DNA of 64,000 nt from Trematomus loennbergii (lineage: Eukaryota > Chordata > Actinopteri > Perciformes > Nototheniidae), in assembly GCA_012861695.1 (NCBI GenBank), contig JAAOOA010000033.1:13424434-13488433 (forward strand), in the 5' to 3' direction. Positions within the stretch are counted from its first letter, which is position 1, and each line of letters begins with the position of its first letter. This document shows positions 1-9,841 of the stretch, in pieces. Position numbers and translations under genes: made by a program. Below the pieces are notes generated by a model, which saw only the letters and a program-made list of their open reading frames with translations, was not told the DNA's origin and searched no databases.

Positions 1-1752
1 GGTCAGACATGTATTTTGGGCCTAAACCATTCAAAGCTTTATAAACCAGCAACAATATTTTGAAATCTATTCTTTGACACACAGGAAGCCAGTGTAAGGA
101 CTTCAGAACAGGAGTGATGTGATCCACTTTCTTAGTGTTAGTGAGGACTCGAGCAGCGGCGTTCTGAATTAGCTGCAGCTTTCTAATAGATTTTTTAGTG
201 AGGCCTGTAAAGACACCATTGCAGTAGTCGAGTCTACTGAAGATAAAAGCATGGACAAGTTTTTCCAAATCCTGCTGTGACATTAGTCCTTTAATCCTAG
301 ATATGTTCTTTAGGTGATAGTAGGCTGATTTAGTAACTGTTTTAATGTGACTGTTGAAACTCAGGTCAGAGTCCATGACTACACCTAGATTTCTGGCTTT
401 ATCTGTTGTTTTGAACATTGCAGACTGAAGCTCAGCGCTAACTTTTATACGTTCTGCCTTGGCTCCAAAAACCATTACCTCAGTTTTATCTTTGTTTAAT
501 TGGAGAAAGTTCTGACACATCCAGTCATTGATTTGTTCAATGCACTTACTCAGTGTTTGAATTGGAGCATAATCTCCTGGTGAAATTGTTACGTAAATTT
601 GTGTGTCATCCGCATAGCTATGGTAACTTATTTTGTTGTTTTTCATTATCTGAGCCAGTGGTAGCATGTAGATGTTAAAGAGAAGAGGCCCCAAGATGGA
701 GCCTTGAGGTACCCCATGTCATATTTGTCAACTCAGATGTGTATTTACTTATAGAAACAAAGTTTTTTCTGTCCTTTAAGTAGGACTCAAACCAATTTAG
801 AACTGTTGCCGAAAGTCCCACCCAGTTTTCTAGTCGGTCTAGTAATATGTTGTGGTCAACAGTGTCAAACGCAGCACTGAGATCTAATAATACTAACACT
901 GAAGTTCTGCCACTGTCTGTGTTTAAGTGGATGTCATTGAAGACCTTTACAAGAGCAGTCTCAGTGCTGTGGTTTGGACGAAATCCTGACTGGAACACAT
1001 CCAAACAGTTATTTAAATGCAAGAAGTTACTCAACTGTTGAAATACAACTTTTTCAATGATTTTACCTAGAAATGGCAGGTTTGATATTGGCCTGTAATT
1101 GTTCATTACTGAGGCATCTAGATTATTCTTTTTTAAGAGCGGTTTAATGACTGCAGTTTTCAGGGCCTCTGGAAAAATACCTGAGTGAAGAGATGTGTTT
1201 ACTATATGAAGTAGATCTGAGGCCATGCAAGGAAAAACATCTTTGAAAAATCCTGTTGGAATAATATCAAGGCAGCAGGAGGAGGATTTCAGAAGTTGAA
1301 TAATGTCCTCTAAGTTTTTACCATTAATCTGATGGAATTGTGTCATGGTGTTTGAATTGATATTAGGTGGACATAGGGACAAACATTTGCTGTACCTGAT
1401 GCAGAGGCACTGACTGCTTGTCTAATTTTCTGAATTTTGTCAGTGAAGAAGGAGGCAAAATCATTGCACGCCCTGGTGGATAGAAATTCAGAGGCTACTG
1501 ACACTGGGGGGTTAGTTAGTCTGTCGACGGTAGCAAACAAGGCACGTGCGTTGTTTTTGTTTTTGGTAATGATGTCAGAGAAGAAAGACTGTCGTGCGTT
1601 TTTCAATTCCAAATTATAAAGGCCAAGTCTCTCTTTATAGATTTCAAAGTGAACCTGGAGATTTGTTTTTCGCCACCTACGTTCAGCTTTTCGACACTCT
1701 CTTTTTTCTGTTCTCACGGTCATGGCCTTTCTCCATGGAGATATTTTCTTGC
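1..1752 (-). pseudogene. LINE ORF2, reverse transcriptase part (frameshifted, runs off left edge)
   Basis: Reverse transcriptase of the same LINE. The linker frame (about 1752-1385) shifts by one base near 1385 into the frame with the RT fingers and palm: NNYRPISNLPFLGKIIEK, then FRPNHSTETALVKV, then motif A LDLSAAFDTVDHN. A further single-base shift near 712 disrupts the GVPQGSILGP block. Motif C, YADD, is at 605-616 on the minus strand, followed by TQIYVTISPGD. Downstream (1-600) come the thumb and C-terminal region, with conserved blocks such as NWFESYLKDR, LNKDKTE, RLDYCNGV and LHWLPV. The RT copies the LINE RNA at the nicked target. It is non-functional here because of the frameshifts. 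Confidence 0.87.
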
Positions 1753-2825
1753 AATCACTTCCTTTACCTTAGTTGGAGCAATGGTATCTATAACATTTTT
1801 AATTTTTGAATTAAAATGATCTACTAGCTCATTTACTGAGATGTTAGCAGGGGCAAGTGTGGATGAAAAATTATGAGTAAACATTTCCCTAGTATTTTCT
1901 GTTAAATATCGCTTTGTGGTTACCTCTTTCTGAACATTTTTGTGAACAGAAATAGAGCTCTCAAAGAAAACACAGGAATGATCAGAGAGTGCAACATCAG
2001 TCACCACAACCTTTGAGATATTCAGACCCTTTGAGATAATTAAGTCCAGAGTGTGCCCCTTATTGTGCGTGGGCTCCGCCACATGCTGAGTCAGTCCATA
2101 GTTATCAAGAACACAAAACAGTTCTTTAGCCCCTCTGTCCTGGGGGTTGTCAACATGGATGTTAAAATCACCAACAATGACTAACGGTCAAAGTCAATAC
2201 ACACTATAGACAGCAGTTCAGTAAAATCATCAAAAAAGCTTGCACAGTATTTGGGTGGTCTATAGATATTTAGGAACAGAGCTCGAGAGGAGCATTTCAG
2301 CTGAAGGGCCACATATTCAAAAGAAGCAAAGTCCCCATAAGATGTCTTCCTGCATTGAATGGAATCATTGAACAAAATAGCAACTCCACCCCCTTTCTTA
2401 TGCATTCTTTCCTGACTCATAAAACTAAAGTTGGGAGGGGTTGATTCGATAAGAACAGCTGCACTGTTATTTTGTTCAATCCAAGTTTCCGTTAAAAACA
2501 TAAAATCGAGATTGTGCTCAGTGATAAAATCATTGATTAAAAATGTTTTTCCTGCCAAAGACCTGACATTTAATAAAGCTAGTTTAAGTTTGTTAAATAC
2601 ACTATCAGTAAAAAATGTTGTGACAAGCTGTGGCTGACATGGAATCACTGCTAAATTTGATAACCTCACACAAACGTTTGAGCACTTCCTGTTTCTAAGC
2701 TGATTTACCGCTCTTAATCTATTACCTATCAACACAGATATCGGCAAAGCTACTGGCAGGCAGGGCCCCGGCATGTGCTGGAAAGAGTTGAGAGTGCCAT
2801 ATGCCCTTGAGCCTGGACCCAGCAC
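1724..2825 (-). pseudogene. LINE ORF2, endonuclease part (frameshifted)
   Basis: This is the AP-endonuclease (EEP-family) region of ORF2, which nicks target DNA to prime reverse transcription. Visible blocks in order are LNVRSL, FLTETW (catalytic Glu), KGGGVAILF, YRPPK, GDFNIHV and LSDHSCVFF (catalytic Asp/His). The first frame runs from 2825 to about 2184. A one-base loss there (after CIDFDR) moves the reading to the frame carrying GDFNIHV and SDH, which runs to about 1750. Another one-base loss in an A-run near 1750 shifts the frame again towards the linker and RT. The residues look conserved apart from the indels, which suggests a fairly young death. The upstream frame overlaps the end of ORF1. 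Confidence 0.85.
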
Positions 2826-4504
2826 ATATCAGTAAAAGTTTGTTGCGTTTTGTACACACACATCCTTATCAGGCTTCGGAGACTGCAGATGCTTTCTTGA
2901 AGGGAGGGAGGTGGTTGACGTAGGCACGGTGATGAAGACGGGGGAGATGGTGCGCGTCTCTGCTTCTGTGATTTTGGTGGGCGTTGTGGAAGGGCGGGGG
3001 TAAAGGAGATGCTGCCAGGGGGGGGAGGTGGTTGACGTAGGCTTGTCTTCGGTGATTTTGGTGGGCGTCGTTGAGGGGCGGGGGTAAAGGACATGCTGCC
3101 AACCCTGCATATCGCCTTCATGCGGTCATCGAACTCCAGGGGGGAGGGCGAGGGTGAAAGGGTGAGCGGAGAGTAGAGAGAGCTGGGGGATGAATGAAGA
3201 GTATCCTCAAAGGCGTTGACAGGGGGGGTGACGGGCAGTGGAGACTCCTCCATTTGTGTCATAGGTCTCCCATAATCAGAACATTCCTCAGGCGGGTGCA
3301 GTGATACTTCTTCAGGGTTTTCTGCGCAATGTGTTGTGTCTTTCTCCTGTTTTGATTCCTCTTGCCGCTTGTCCTTGGCAGAGGGAACAGATTGCTGACG
3401 CAGGCAGTTGAATATGTTAGAGATAAACAATTTCACTCCTGACTTGTTCAGGCAAACTCCATCTGCCTTAAAAAGATGTCTGCGATCCCAGAAAAAGTTA
3501 AAATTGTCAATAAAATGGACAGAATGGTCAGTGCAGGCAGCTGAAAGCCACATGTTCAATGCAAACAGTCTGCTGAATCTCTCCACTCCTCTTCTGACTG
3601 GCGGTAGAGGGCCACTGATGAACACCTCCGCATTTAGAGAGCTGACAGTTTCCAACAGACATTTAAAGTCTTCTTTCAGCGCTTCTGACTGTTGTTTCAC
3701 AACATCATTTGTTCCAATATGTAGTACCACATTCTTCACAGTCGGATGTTCAGCCCCAATATGCAGGATCTTCTCAGCCAAGTCGGAGACCATATCCTTG
3801 GGAAAACAGAGTACTTTGGTGTTGTTCTTACTACACAGACCTTTTACATCTCTTACAGCAGAGTCACCCACAATCAGAGTTTCAGGCCCAGTCGTTAGCT
3901 TTCCCTCTAGCCTTTTACTTTTGGAGTAGCTATTGGTCCTTACCCTGCTGTGTGAAGAGGACAGGTTATCCAGGTCATCAGAAAGAGATCTCCGGTTCTC
4001 GGTCAGCGGAGCGTATCTGTTCTGGATTGGCACACTTGGTGGTTTAGGAGGATTGTTTGTAGTTCTCCCTTTAGCAGCTGTCCACGGCTGTTTCCTAGTA
4101 TGAATAGGGGTTGAAGAGGCACTCTTCCTGGGTGATAACAATGCAGGCCAGCCGGTCGCATCACAGATTTCAGAGCGCTGGGCTCTGCCTGTTATTCGTC
4201 CTCCCAAATCCCATGGAAATGATTTACTCTTAGGCTTTGCACCCAGAGAGTTCCAGGGAGGACTACCACTTGTAGATTTATTACCCAGTACACAGCCCTC
4301 CTGTTCCTTGGAAACCTTGTAGCTGCTAACTAGCTGTGAGTTAGCATACCCTTTTCCATTATCTTGCAACACTGGTAAAGTGGTGTTATTCCCACAACAT
4401 AGTCCATTCACTTCCACGTTAACTTCCAACCGTTGCATTTTCATTTCCAACACAGCCATCTTCTGTTGAAGTTTGTGGAAGTCATCTGTAGAGAACGGAG
4501 GCAT
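2750..4504 (-). CDS. LINE ORF1 protein with SGNH esterase-like domain (584 aa)
   Basis: This open frame starts MPPFSTDDF and has a short coiled-coil-like N terminus (KLQQKMAVLEMKMQRLE). A Ser/Pro/Arg-rich linker follows, then an SGNH-hydrolase-like domain at about residues 200-370. Block I reads VGDSAVRDVKG (Ser nucleophile in GDS) and block III reads HIGTNDV. The C terminus is proline-rich and contains a degenerate internal duplication (SFTPA...RPPKS twice). CR1/L2-type ORF1 proteins carry such esterase domains and are thought to bind RNA or membranes in the retrotransposition particle. Block V normally reads D-G-x-H, but here it reads DGVCLN, so the catalytic His is Cys and hydrolase activity is doubtful. 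The 3' end overlaps ORF2 by about 75 bp, as is common in bicistronic LINEs. The frame is intact, but the element as a whole is dead. Confidence 0.82.
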   Translation of the reverse strand: MPPFSTDDFHKLQQKMAVLEMKMQRLEVNVEVNGLCCGNNTTLPVLQDNGKGYANSQLVSSYKVSKEQEGCVLGNKSTSGSPPWNSLGAKPKSKSFPWDLGGRITGRAQRSEICDATGWPALLSPRKSASSTPIHTRKQPWTAAKGRTTNNPPKPPSVPIQNRYAPLTENRRSLSDDLDNLSSSHSRVRTNSYSKSKRLEGKLTTGPETLIVGDSAVRDVKGLCSKNNTKVLCFPKDMVSDLAEKILHIGAEHPTVKNVVLHIGTNDVVKQQSEALKEDFKCLLETVSSLNAEVFISGPLPPVRRGVERFSRLFALNMWLSAACTDHSVHFIDNFNFFWDRRHLFKADGVCLNKSGVKLFISNIFNCLRQQSVPSAKDKRQEESKQEKDTTHCAENPEEVSLHPPEECSDYGRPMTQMEESPLPVTPPVNAFEDTLHSSPSSLYSPLTLSPSPSPLEFDDRMKAICRVGSMSFTPAPQRRPPKSPKTSLRQPPPPPGSISFTPALPQRPPKSQKQRRAPSPPSSSPCLRQPPPSLQESICSLRSLIRMCVYKTQQTFTDMCWVQAQGHMALSTLSSTCRGPACQ

Positions 4505-5680
4505 TTTGCTACCAACTAGCTTAAGCTAAATAGCATGCAGTAGCCTACCAGGCTTTAGCTGTTGCTAGGCCACGCTACTGTAAGACTGAGGTCGTCGTAA
4601 AAATGTTGAAATATGGCTGAAACCCTCCGTCTATTTACGATGAATAACTGTCCCAGTGATAAGTTAATGTCCAGGAGCCGCTGCTCGAAGTTTTCAGAGA
4701 ATAAGAATAGGAAAATCAGCATAAAAAGTAAGCAGAGGCAAGAGCAAGCAAAAAGCGTCTGCACTGTAAGAAAGATAAGCACAACCTAGTGAAATTACAG
4801 TGCGTTCTTCGTCAGTAACGCCAGGATATATCCATAGGCTTGAAGCGTTGAAGTCGGTACAAAGCATAGTTCAAGTTGTACAGTCAGTATAGGAACAAAA
4901 AATAAATAAATAAAAATGCTCCGCTGGATGATCCAAATATGTAAACTCACCACATCTAGCCGTTGTCTGTATCCTTTCCATCTCGAAGAAATGACTCAAC
5001 CTCTTCAGGGGTATTGAACACACGTCTTTTCCCGTTGTGCAGCGTGTACATCCTCGCGGGGAAAATGAGGCCGAATTGTATTCCCCGGGTACGGAGCTGT
5101 TACTTCACTTCGCCATACTTCATACGCCGCTTCGTCACCTCCGCTGAGAAGTCGGGGAAAAACATGATATGGCGAGTCCCGTATATCACCTTTCCCTTGG
5201 CTCGTGCCGCCTGCATCACCCTTACTTTATCCCTAAAGTTGAAAAACTTTAAGATGAGAGGTCTCGGGGTAAGAGGGGAGTTGGGCTTCGGTCTGCCACC
5301 CGGGATTCTGTGAGCTCGCTCGATTACCAACGGTGTTGGGAAGTTTTCGGGACCGAGTACTTCTGGTATCCATTTCTCAAAAACGATTCCACATCTCTAC
5401 CTTCAGCGCTTTCTGGGAGACCAATAACACGTAGATTTGACCTCCTATCGCGATTCTCAAGATCGTCTACTTTCTCGGTGAGTGCTGTAATCACCTTCTC
5501 CATCCCGTTCACTGTGTTATGAAGCACTGTCATGTTATCCTCAGTCTCCCCAATGCGATCCTCGGCCTGTGTTAATCTTCCCGAGTAGGAGTTGAGATCC
5601 GTTTTAATTTCCGAGATTGCAGCCAGAATCTCATCATTACGGGTGGTAACGTCTGCTCTTAGGGAGTGGATTGCTTCTAA

Positions 5681-6350
5681 TAGGGATGTCCCGATCACCT
5701 TTTTTTGCTCCCGATCCGATTCCGATCATTTGATTTTGACAATCTGCCGATACCGATTTTTCCCGATCCGATCTTTATGCAATGCATTAAGAGGAAAAAA
5801 AAGGTAACAGATAACGGCTGGTCATCCAACGCGATGAATTCAGCTATCTTGGCTGTTCTGGGGTAGTTTCTCTTTCCTTTTAAAAGTCTCTGAAAGTGTC
5901 TGTTGTTTCAGTGCCGTTACCTGAGTGGCTGCTGTGTACTCGTCGTGTTGTTGTTGGTGGTGTTTGTATTAGATTGGTCGTGTTGAACGTAGCTCTGTTC
6001 TTTCCACCACGCGGAACCTCCGCCTTGCAAACATTGCATCTGGCTGTTACACTGCCTTCGCTTTCAATTTTATAATACTTCCAAACTCCTGACATTTTCT
6101 CTGTCCCGACTCCCGGTCACCAGCTGAACGTAGCCTCTCGTTAGCTTACTGCTACTATTAGACACTGCGCCCACTCTGTTGCCAGATTTGAGAGAAATAA
6201 GCAACCAGGTCTATGAAAACAAGCCCAAAAGAAGCAACACATACATGATGTTGTGTAATTTTAACCCAAAACTAAGGCCTCAGGATGACTTTAAGACGTG
6301 AACATGGTCATTTTTGTTTTGTAACATTAAATAAAATGTATAAAAATATT

Positions 6351-6384
<34 letters not shown>

Positions 6385-6479
6385 CCGATCCCCGATTTTT
6401 TTCTCCCGATCCCCGATCACGTGAAAATCACGTGATCGGCTCCGATCCCCGATCACGTGATCGGATCGGGACATCCCTA
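5681..6479 (-). mobile_element. Non-autonomous hAT element with BED-finger ORF, copy A
   Basis: The element is flanked by a perfect 8-bp target duplication, GCTTCTAA (5673-5680 and 6480-6487). Its ends are inverted: TAGGGATGTCCCGATC at the left and the complement at the right. An 8-bp TSD with TAGGG-type ends is diagnostic of hAT transposons. Inside are repeated GATCACGTGATCGG subterminal palindromes, a run of about 27 A/T at 6355-6382, and a short BED-type zinc-finger ORF. There is no transposase catalytic domain, so the copy is non-autonomous. A second, nearly identical copy lies in the opposite orientation at 51159-51962. Confidence 0.92.
5880..6095 (-). CDS. Short BED-type zinc-finger ORF inside hAT copy A (71 aa)
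   Basis: The ORF starts MSGVWKYYKIESEGSVTARC and has the first half of a BED finger: W5, then C-x2-C (CNVC), then PRGGKNRATFN and NLIQ. The His-bearing second half is lost, because the frame shifts just after NLIQ. Another frame then reads HHQQQHDEY and LKQPTLSETFKRK, as in ZBED/hAT transposases. BED fingers bind DNA in hAT transposases. This is probably a relic of the parental transposase; whether it is translated is unknown. The other copy (51547-51762) shares the same shift. Confidence 0.6.
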   Translation of the reverse strand: MSGVWKYYKIESEGSVTARCNVCKAEVPRGGKNRATFNTTNLIQTPPTTTRRVHSSHSGNGTETTDTFRDF

Positions 6480-6976
6480 GCTTCTAATATTTTGCCGTTA
6501 GATTCAGCTTGGGCTGAGCTAGCTATGAGGCTCGCGCTGGCTCCATCGGCATTGGCATTAGCCGTGTCCATATTTAGCTTAGCTTGCCTGGTTGTTGGGG
6601 AGTCCTTCGTGTTCTGGAACAATTTGGCTTCAGCTTTGTGTTTTTTTTGGCATATCAGATTGCCATTGTTTTATGTCTCAAACTGTGGGTTTTTATGAAT
6701 ATTTAACTGGTCAGTATAGGTAAAAGGATGGAATTGATCGGAGAGTCGGGGCTCGTCACCTGTTCAGCCGTCCGCCATTACCGGAACTCCCTTTATTACT
6801 TTTTAATGTACAAATACTTTGTTACTGTACGATAACAATAACAATAATCCACAGCTCCTCTCTGCTCCAGAGGATAAAACAAAACAAAAATTCAAAATTA
6901 GTTTGAAGCAGCACCCTGCCAAGGTAGTAAACCTAGGGGAAACACTGGAGCTCCCTGAACGTTGGTAATAGACGAG

Positions 6977-7125
6977 TTGGGATCGCGGAGAAATGCTCTC
7001 CGCAGACCCATTCTCACAACGTTATAAACCTTTTTTCTTATCAAGCCACACTTATTGTTTTTACTTCGGCTGTGAGTGTTTGTGTGTGCTCAGGATGAGT
7101 TTCGCTTGTTCTCGCTGTCTCACTG
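6977..7125 (-). repeat. Fragment of the THAP/TTAA (Kolobok-like) repeat
   Basis: The sequence from the 'cggagaaatgctctccgcag' hairpin to 'tcgcttgttctcgctgt' matches, in inverse orientation, the segment at about 26983-27135 inside the TTAA-flanked element. No terminal repeats are present, so it is an internal fragment. Directly right of it lies a segment ending 'gtccatttatatatagtcta', which resembles dispersed fish repeats I cannot name. Confidence 0.6.
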
Positions 7126-7214
7126 TCGAGCCGTTAGTGGCCGACACCGCCTACTTTAGGCTTCTCGGCAACTCTGCAGAATCCTATGGGTGACATCATG
7201 GACACTACGTCCAT

Positions 7215-7376
7215 TTATATATAGTCTATGCTCTAGACCGACACTTTTTTCGAGCTTGGTAAGAACCGGTTTTCGGGGAAAAGAGCCGGCTCCGCTGCGG
7301 CGTGAACAGGAAAAACCGGTGCTTATCAGGCACAAGCTCCGAACCGGCCCTGGAACTGCGTTGGTGTGAAAGGGGC
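7215..7376. mobile_element. Right-end fragment of the 'GCCCCTTTCACACC' MITE family
   Basis: It matches the last 160 bp of the elements at 36636-37768 and 59067-60042: an alternating GGTT/AACCGG-rich segment, then the terminal 'TTGGTGTGAAAGGGGCA'. The left part is absent, so this is a truncated copy. The adjacent GC-rich stretch to about 7510 has no match that I can see. Confidence 0.72.
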
Positions 7377-8664
7377 AACATGCGGGGCCCCGCAGTCATC
7401 CGGTTCGACCTGACATGGTTGTGTGACTGACCCGAGCTTGCGCCTCCTCGTTCTGATAGCTCCGCCCGTTCGCTCCAAACCCCTTTCTCCCCATGTTCCT
7501 CCCCCCACATCTATAGGTGAAATTACTTTAGCGACACATTCATCGCAAGAAGGGTTAGCAAAAGTCAAGGCCGCAGATTCGTCGATTTATACTGCTACAG
7601 AGCAGATTCGTGAAGTTGTAATGACTGATTTGAGAGGTTTTAATAACCAAGTTACAGTTGTAATGGAAAATATATTTTATCTAAGTTCATTTTTGTTCTA
7701 CAAGCTATAAAACTTATTTTTTTCTTCTGTGACTTCAAATTTGGTTCACAGATACGTGGATATTTGTGTAAATGTATGCACACAAGCTCAGATCTTTTTC
7801 TGCAAGTGCTCACATCAGGTTTTACACGCTCTCACATTTTGCACCATATCTACCTTCATACAAGGGTGAAGCAGAAAAACAGTTAACAGTGCTTAAGAGA
7901 CTACCTATAGCTAACTACCTAGAGTTTTAATTAAAGGAAATTATACATAGTTGTGATCTTATGCCCGGCATCAGTTTCTATGAAAGATTCCATACAATAA
8001 TTTGATGCATAGCTGGTTGGGTTATGAAGTAAGTGTGTCACAGCTTTGCTTTCTATATTAAGACAGAAGTGAACTTTTGCTCTAATGCAAATTGTGTCCT
8101 TAGGGTCCAATTATTAACCAAAGGGATGAACCATTCAATCTGGAAGGCTGTGTGGAAGTCATGTTGCTTTAGGTCACAGCTCTGTATTTGGACTTGAAAG
8201 CAACATGGCACCACTGTGCTGTTCAGACCAACACTGTGCTACGCCCATGGCAAGATGACACAAAGGCACCTAACAAAGAAGTGATCACAAAGAATCCAAC
8301 TTTGATGCCTGATTTTACTTTGGTATCGTTGAACACTGGTTAAGGCTGTGTTTAGACCATCATTAGTTTTGCATGGAAAATGCAGCACTTCAATCATATT
8401 ACTGTGAAGACACATCAAGGGTAGCAACAAAGAACAGCAACAACAAAAAAGTACCTTAACGTTTGTCAAAATATAACGTGACTTCATCTGGCATTGCCAT
8501 GTGTTCACCAATGTCCACAGATGAATACAATTGGCTTAATAACATGAATGGCTTATTTTTACAGTTGTACAAATCCTGTCTCATAATATTAAAAACAGCT
8601 GTGCAGTGTTTTGGTGTCATATATGCTTAGGAATGAGTTTTTAGCTTTGATCAATCTAATTTAA
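7377..8664. other. No supported gene
   Basis: Starts GC-rich (to about 7510) and turns AT-rich. A 95-codon plus-strand frame at 7423-7710 has no recognisable domain, and its first third overlaps the GC-rich flank. I see no RNA gene or terminal repeats here. Confidence 0.5.
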
Positions 8665-9189
8665 AGTGGACCTATCATGCTATATTTGAATAATATATTG
8701 TAGGGCCATACCTATATAAAACATGTCTGTGAAGTTTTTTTTTTCAAAATACCAAACAGATCATGCATTTTAGCCATGCCTCATGTTGCTCTATTTTGCT
8801 CTCCTCCAGCCCTGTCTTTGCATGAGCTGCAGCTGACCACGCCCCCTGCAAAGGAGGGGGCCGAGTTACGAGCGTCATGTTACCATGCTGTTACCATGCT
8901 GTTACCATGCTGTTACCATGCTGTTACCATGCCACGGCAACTTCTCATTCCCCTGATAGGTGGAGAGTTGGCCATATAGGCGGAGCTCCTCGTTCCTGAT
9001 GTCAAGAGAATTTTCAAATCTGTATCAGTCTGTATCAGATCCGTTGCAGCCCCGTTTTTAGAGATTTGGGTATGAAGGAAAAGAGAGAGGGTTGTGTTTT
9101 CTGACACTTGGTGAGTTCCCTGACACACCGGGGACACATATTCATGTATAAAAGACGTACAAAAGTGCATTTTGCATGATAGGTCCCCT
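8665..9189. mobile_element. TTAA-flanked MITE (piggyBac/Kolobok type)
   Basis: The 525-bp element is bounded by TTAA on both sides (8661-8664, 9190-9193). Its terminal inverted repeats are AGTGGACCTATCATGC at the left and GCATGATAGGTCCCCT at the right, complementary apart from one or two bases. TTAA target duplications occur in piggyBac and Kolobok. It has no coding capacity. It contains the 11-bp tandem repeat at 8880-8931. Confidence 0.8.
8880..8931. repeat. 11-bp tandem repeat, about 4.8 copies
   Basis: The unit TTACCATGCTG is repeated perfectly at 8880, 8891, 8902, 8913 and 8924 (last copy partial). It is a minisatellite inside the MITE. It has no spacers and so is not a CRISPR array. 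Confidence 0.9.
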
Positions 9190-9193
9190 TTAA

Positions 9194-9546
9194 GTTGGAC
9201 CAAGGCTGCACAATGTTTCAGGAAGTGTAGTTACATAAAAACATAGTGTCTAAAGTCTTGCAGGCCACATACAAAAAGCACTCACAGTGTACGAAAAAGC
9301 ACACGTCCCACCGTCCGGGACGTGTTATTTACAATGTCGGACAAGTAGATCTTTCAATAGACTTGCCCGGTGGACAAGTGACGTTTTTAGCCTCATTTAT
9401 TGACAAATTATTGATAAACTCAGTTTACAAAAGGCAGAACTCATTCGCAAATTGTCCGTGTCCGCCATTGTTCGTTTAGAAATGTTAGTTTCGGTTCTCC
9501 TTGTCGATTCCTAAGGAAATGCATCTCGCCGCTTTCTGTACTGTTA
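9194..9546. other. Intervening sequence with GGACAAGT motifs
   Basis: No supported gene. It contains a perfect 9-bp-arm hairpin at 9301-9325 (ACACGTCCC/GGGACGTGT) and two GGACAAGT motifs near 9344 and 9373. The same motif clusters at 14165-14230, on the far side of the Harbinger element. Both may be halves of one older element split by the Harbinger insertion; this is inference. Confidence 0.4.
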
Positions 9547-9793
9547 TGGCGCGTTTCCACTACAGCCCGCAGCCCGGTTTAAGAGGGCTGTGACGTCAGC
9601 GGCCCGTTTGTGGTTGCGTTTCCACTTGGCCTAGTACCGGCCGGCTGGTCCTAATTCACAGTTTTTCTGGCCTCATAAAATCGTGGGGCCAGGGCCAGAG
9701 ACAACCGGGCTGAGTTTGTGACGTCAACGCTCTCGGCTGCTGATTGGTCGGAGAGAATCGTCACAATCGCGCGCGACATAATCCCTAGCGTCG

Positions 9794-9804
9794 CATATAT
9801 ATAG
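9794..9804 (+). promoter_or_regulatory. TATA box of the Myb-like gene
   Basis: CATATATATAG lies about 40 bp upstream of the ATG at 9842, in otherwise GC-rich sequence. Spacing and context fit a transposon-internal core promoter. A CCAAT-type 'gattggtcgg' lies near 9743-9752. Confidence 0.5.
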
Positions 9805-9841
9805 CGATGCTTGCAGCATTTTTGTCAACAGAGGATTAACA

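Larger units (their letters stand above)
1..4900 (-). mobile_element. L2/CR1-superfamily non-LTR retrotransposon, near full length, decayed
   Basis: Read on the minus strand, this block holds in order a leader of about 0.4 kb, ORF1 with an SGNH-esterase domain, an AP-type endonuclease, a reverse transcriptase, and RT C-terminal sequence that continues past the left edge. The ORF1 esterase plus an RT with the motif LDLSAAFDTVDHN and the catalytic YADD is the layout of fish L2/CR1-type LINEs. ORF2 has at least four frameshifts, so the copy is dead. The 5' boundary is approximate: it lies between the end of this ORF1 (4504) and the end of an L1-type ORF1 (4956). The two LINEs point the same way, which fits an L2 insertion into an older L1 just after the L1 ORF1; L1 ORF2 would then resume left of the window. 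The 3' end is not visible. Confidence 0.88.
4956..6653 (-). pseudogene. L1-type ORF1 (coiled coil plus RRM-like, Transposase_22 family), broken
   Basis: The probable ATG is at 6653 (MPKKTQS), followed soon by an in-frame TGA. The N-terminal part is Ala/Ser-rich. A coiled coil follows (ISEIKTDLNSYSGRLTQAED) and ends in the hallmark LENRDRRSNLRVIGLPE. After a one-base loss near 5380 the RRM/C-terminal part continues as ERAHRIPGGRPKP, then FFNFRDKV, then IMFFPDFS. One in-frame TAA at 5100-5102 interrupts before the conserved tail, which ends in VESFLRDG. L1 ORF1 is a trimeric RNA-binding chaperone. The reading frame is contiguous across the hAT target-site duplication, which shows the hAT landed inside a pre-existing ORF. 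Confidence 0.8.
4956..6790 (-). mobile_element. L1/Tx1-type LINE, 5' UTR and ORF1, interrupted by a hAT element
   Basis: The minus strand from about 6790 begins with a short GC-rich leader and continues into an ORF1 of L1 type, which ends at a TAG at 4956-4958. The body is split by the hAT element at 5681-6479. No L1 ORF2 follows; the L2-type LINE begins instead. Either this copy was cut by the L2 insertion or it was already truncated. The left boundary is given as the ORF1 stop, because the junction with the L2 leader (about 4860-4950) is not sharp. Confidence 0.75.

Noticed and set aside
3408..4047. Plus-strand frames of 173 and 112 codons
   Set aside because: Antisense shadows of the LINE ORF1, whose minus-strand frame has clear SGNH motifs.
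8880..8931. Regular short repeats resembling a CRISPR array
   Set aside because: Direct 11-bp tandem units without spacers, in a eukaryotic MITE; this is a minisatellite.
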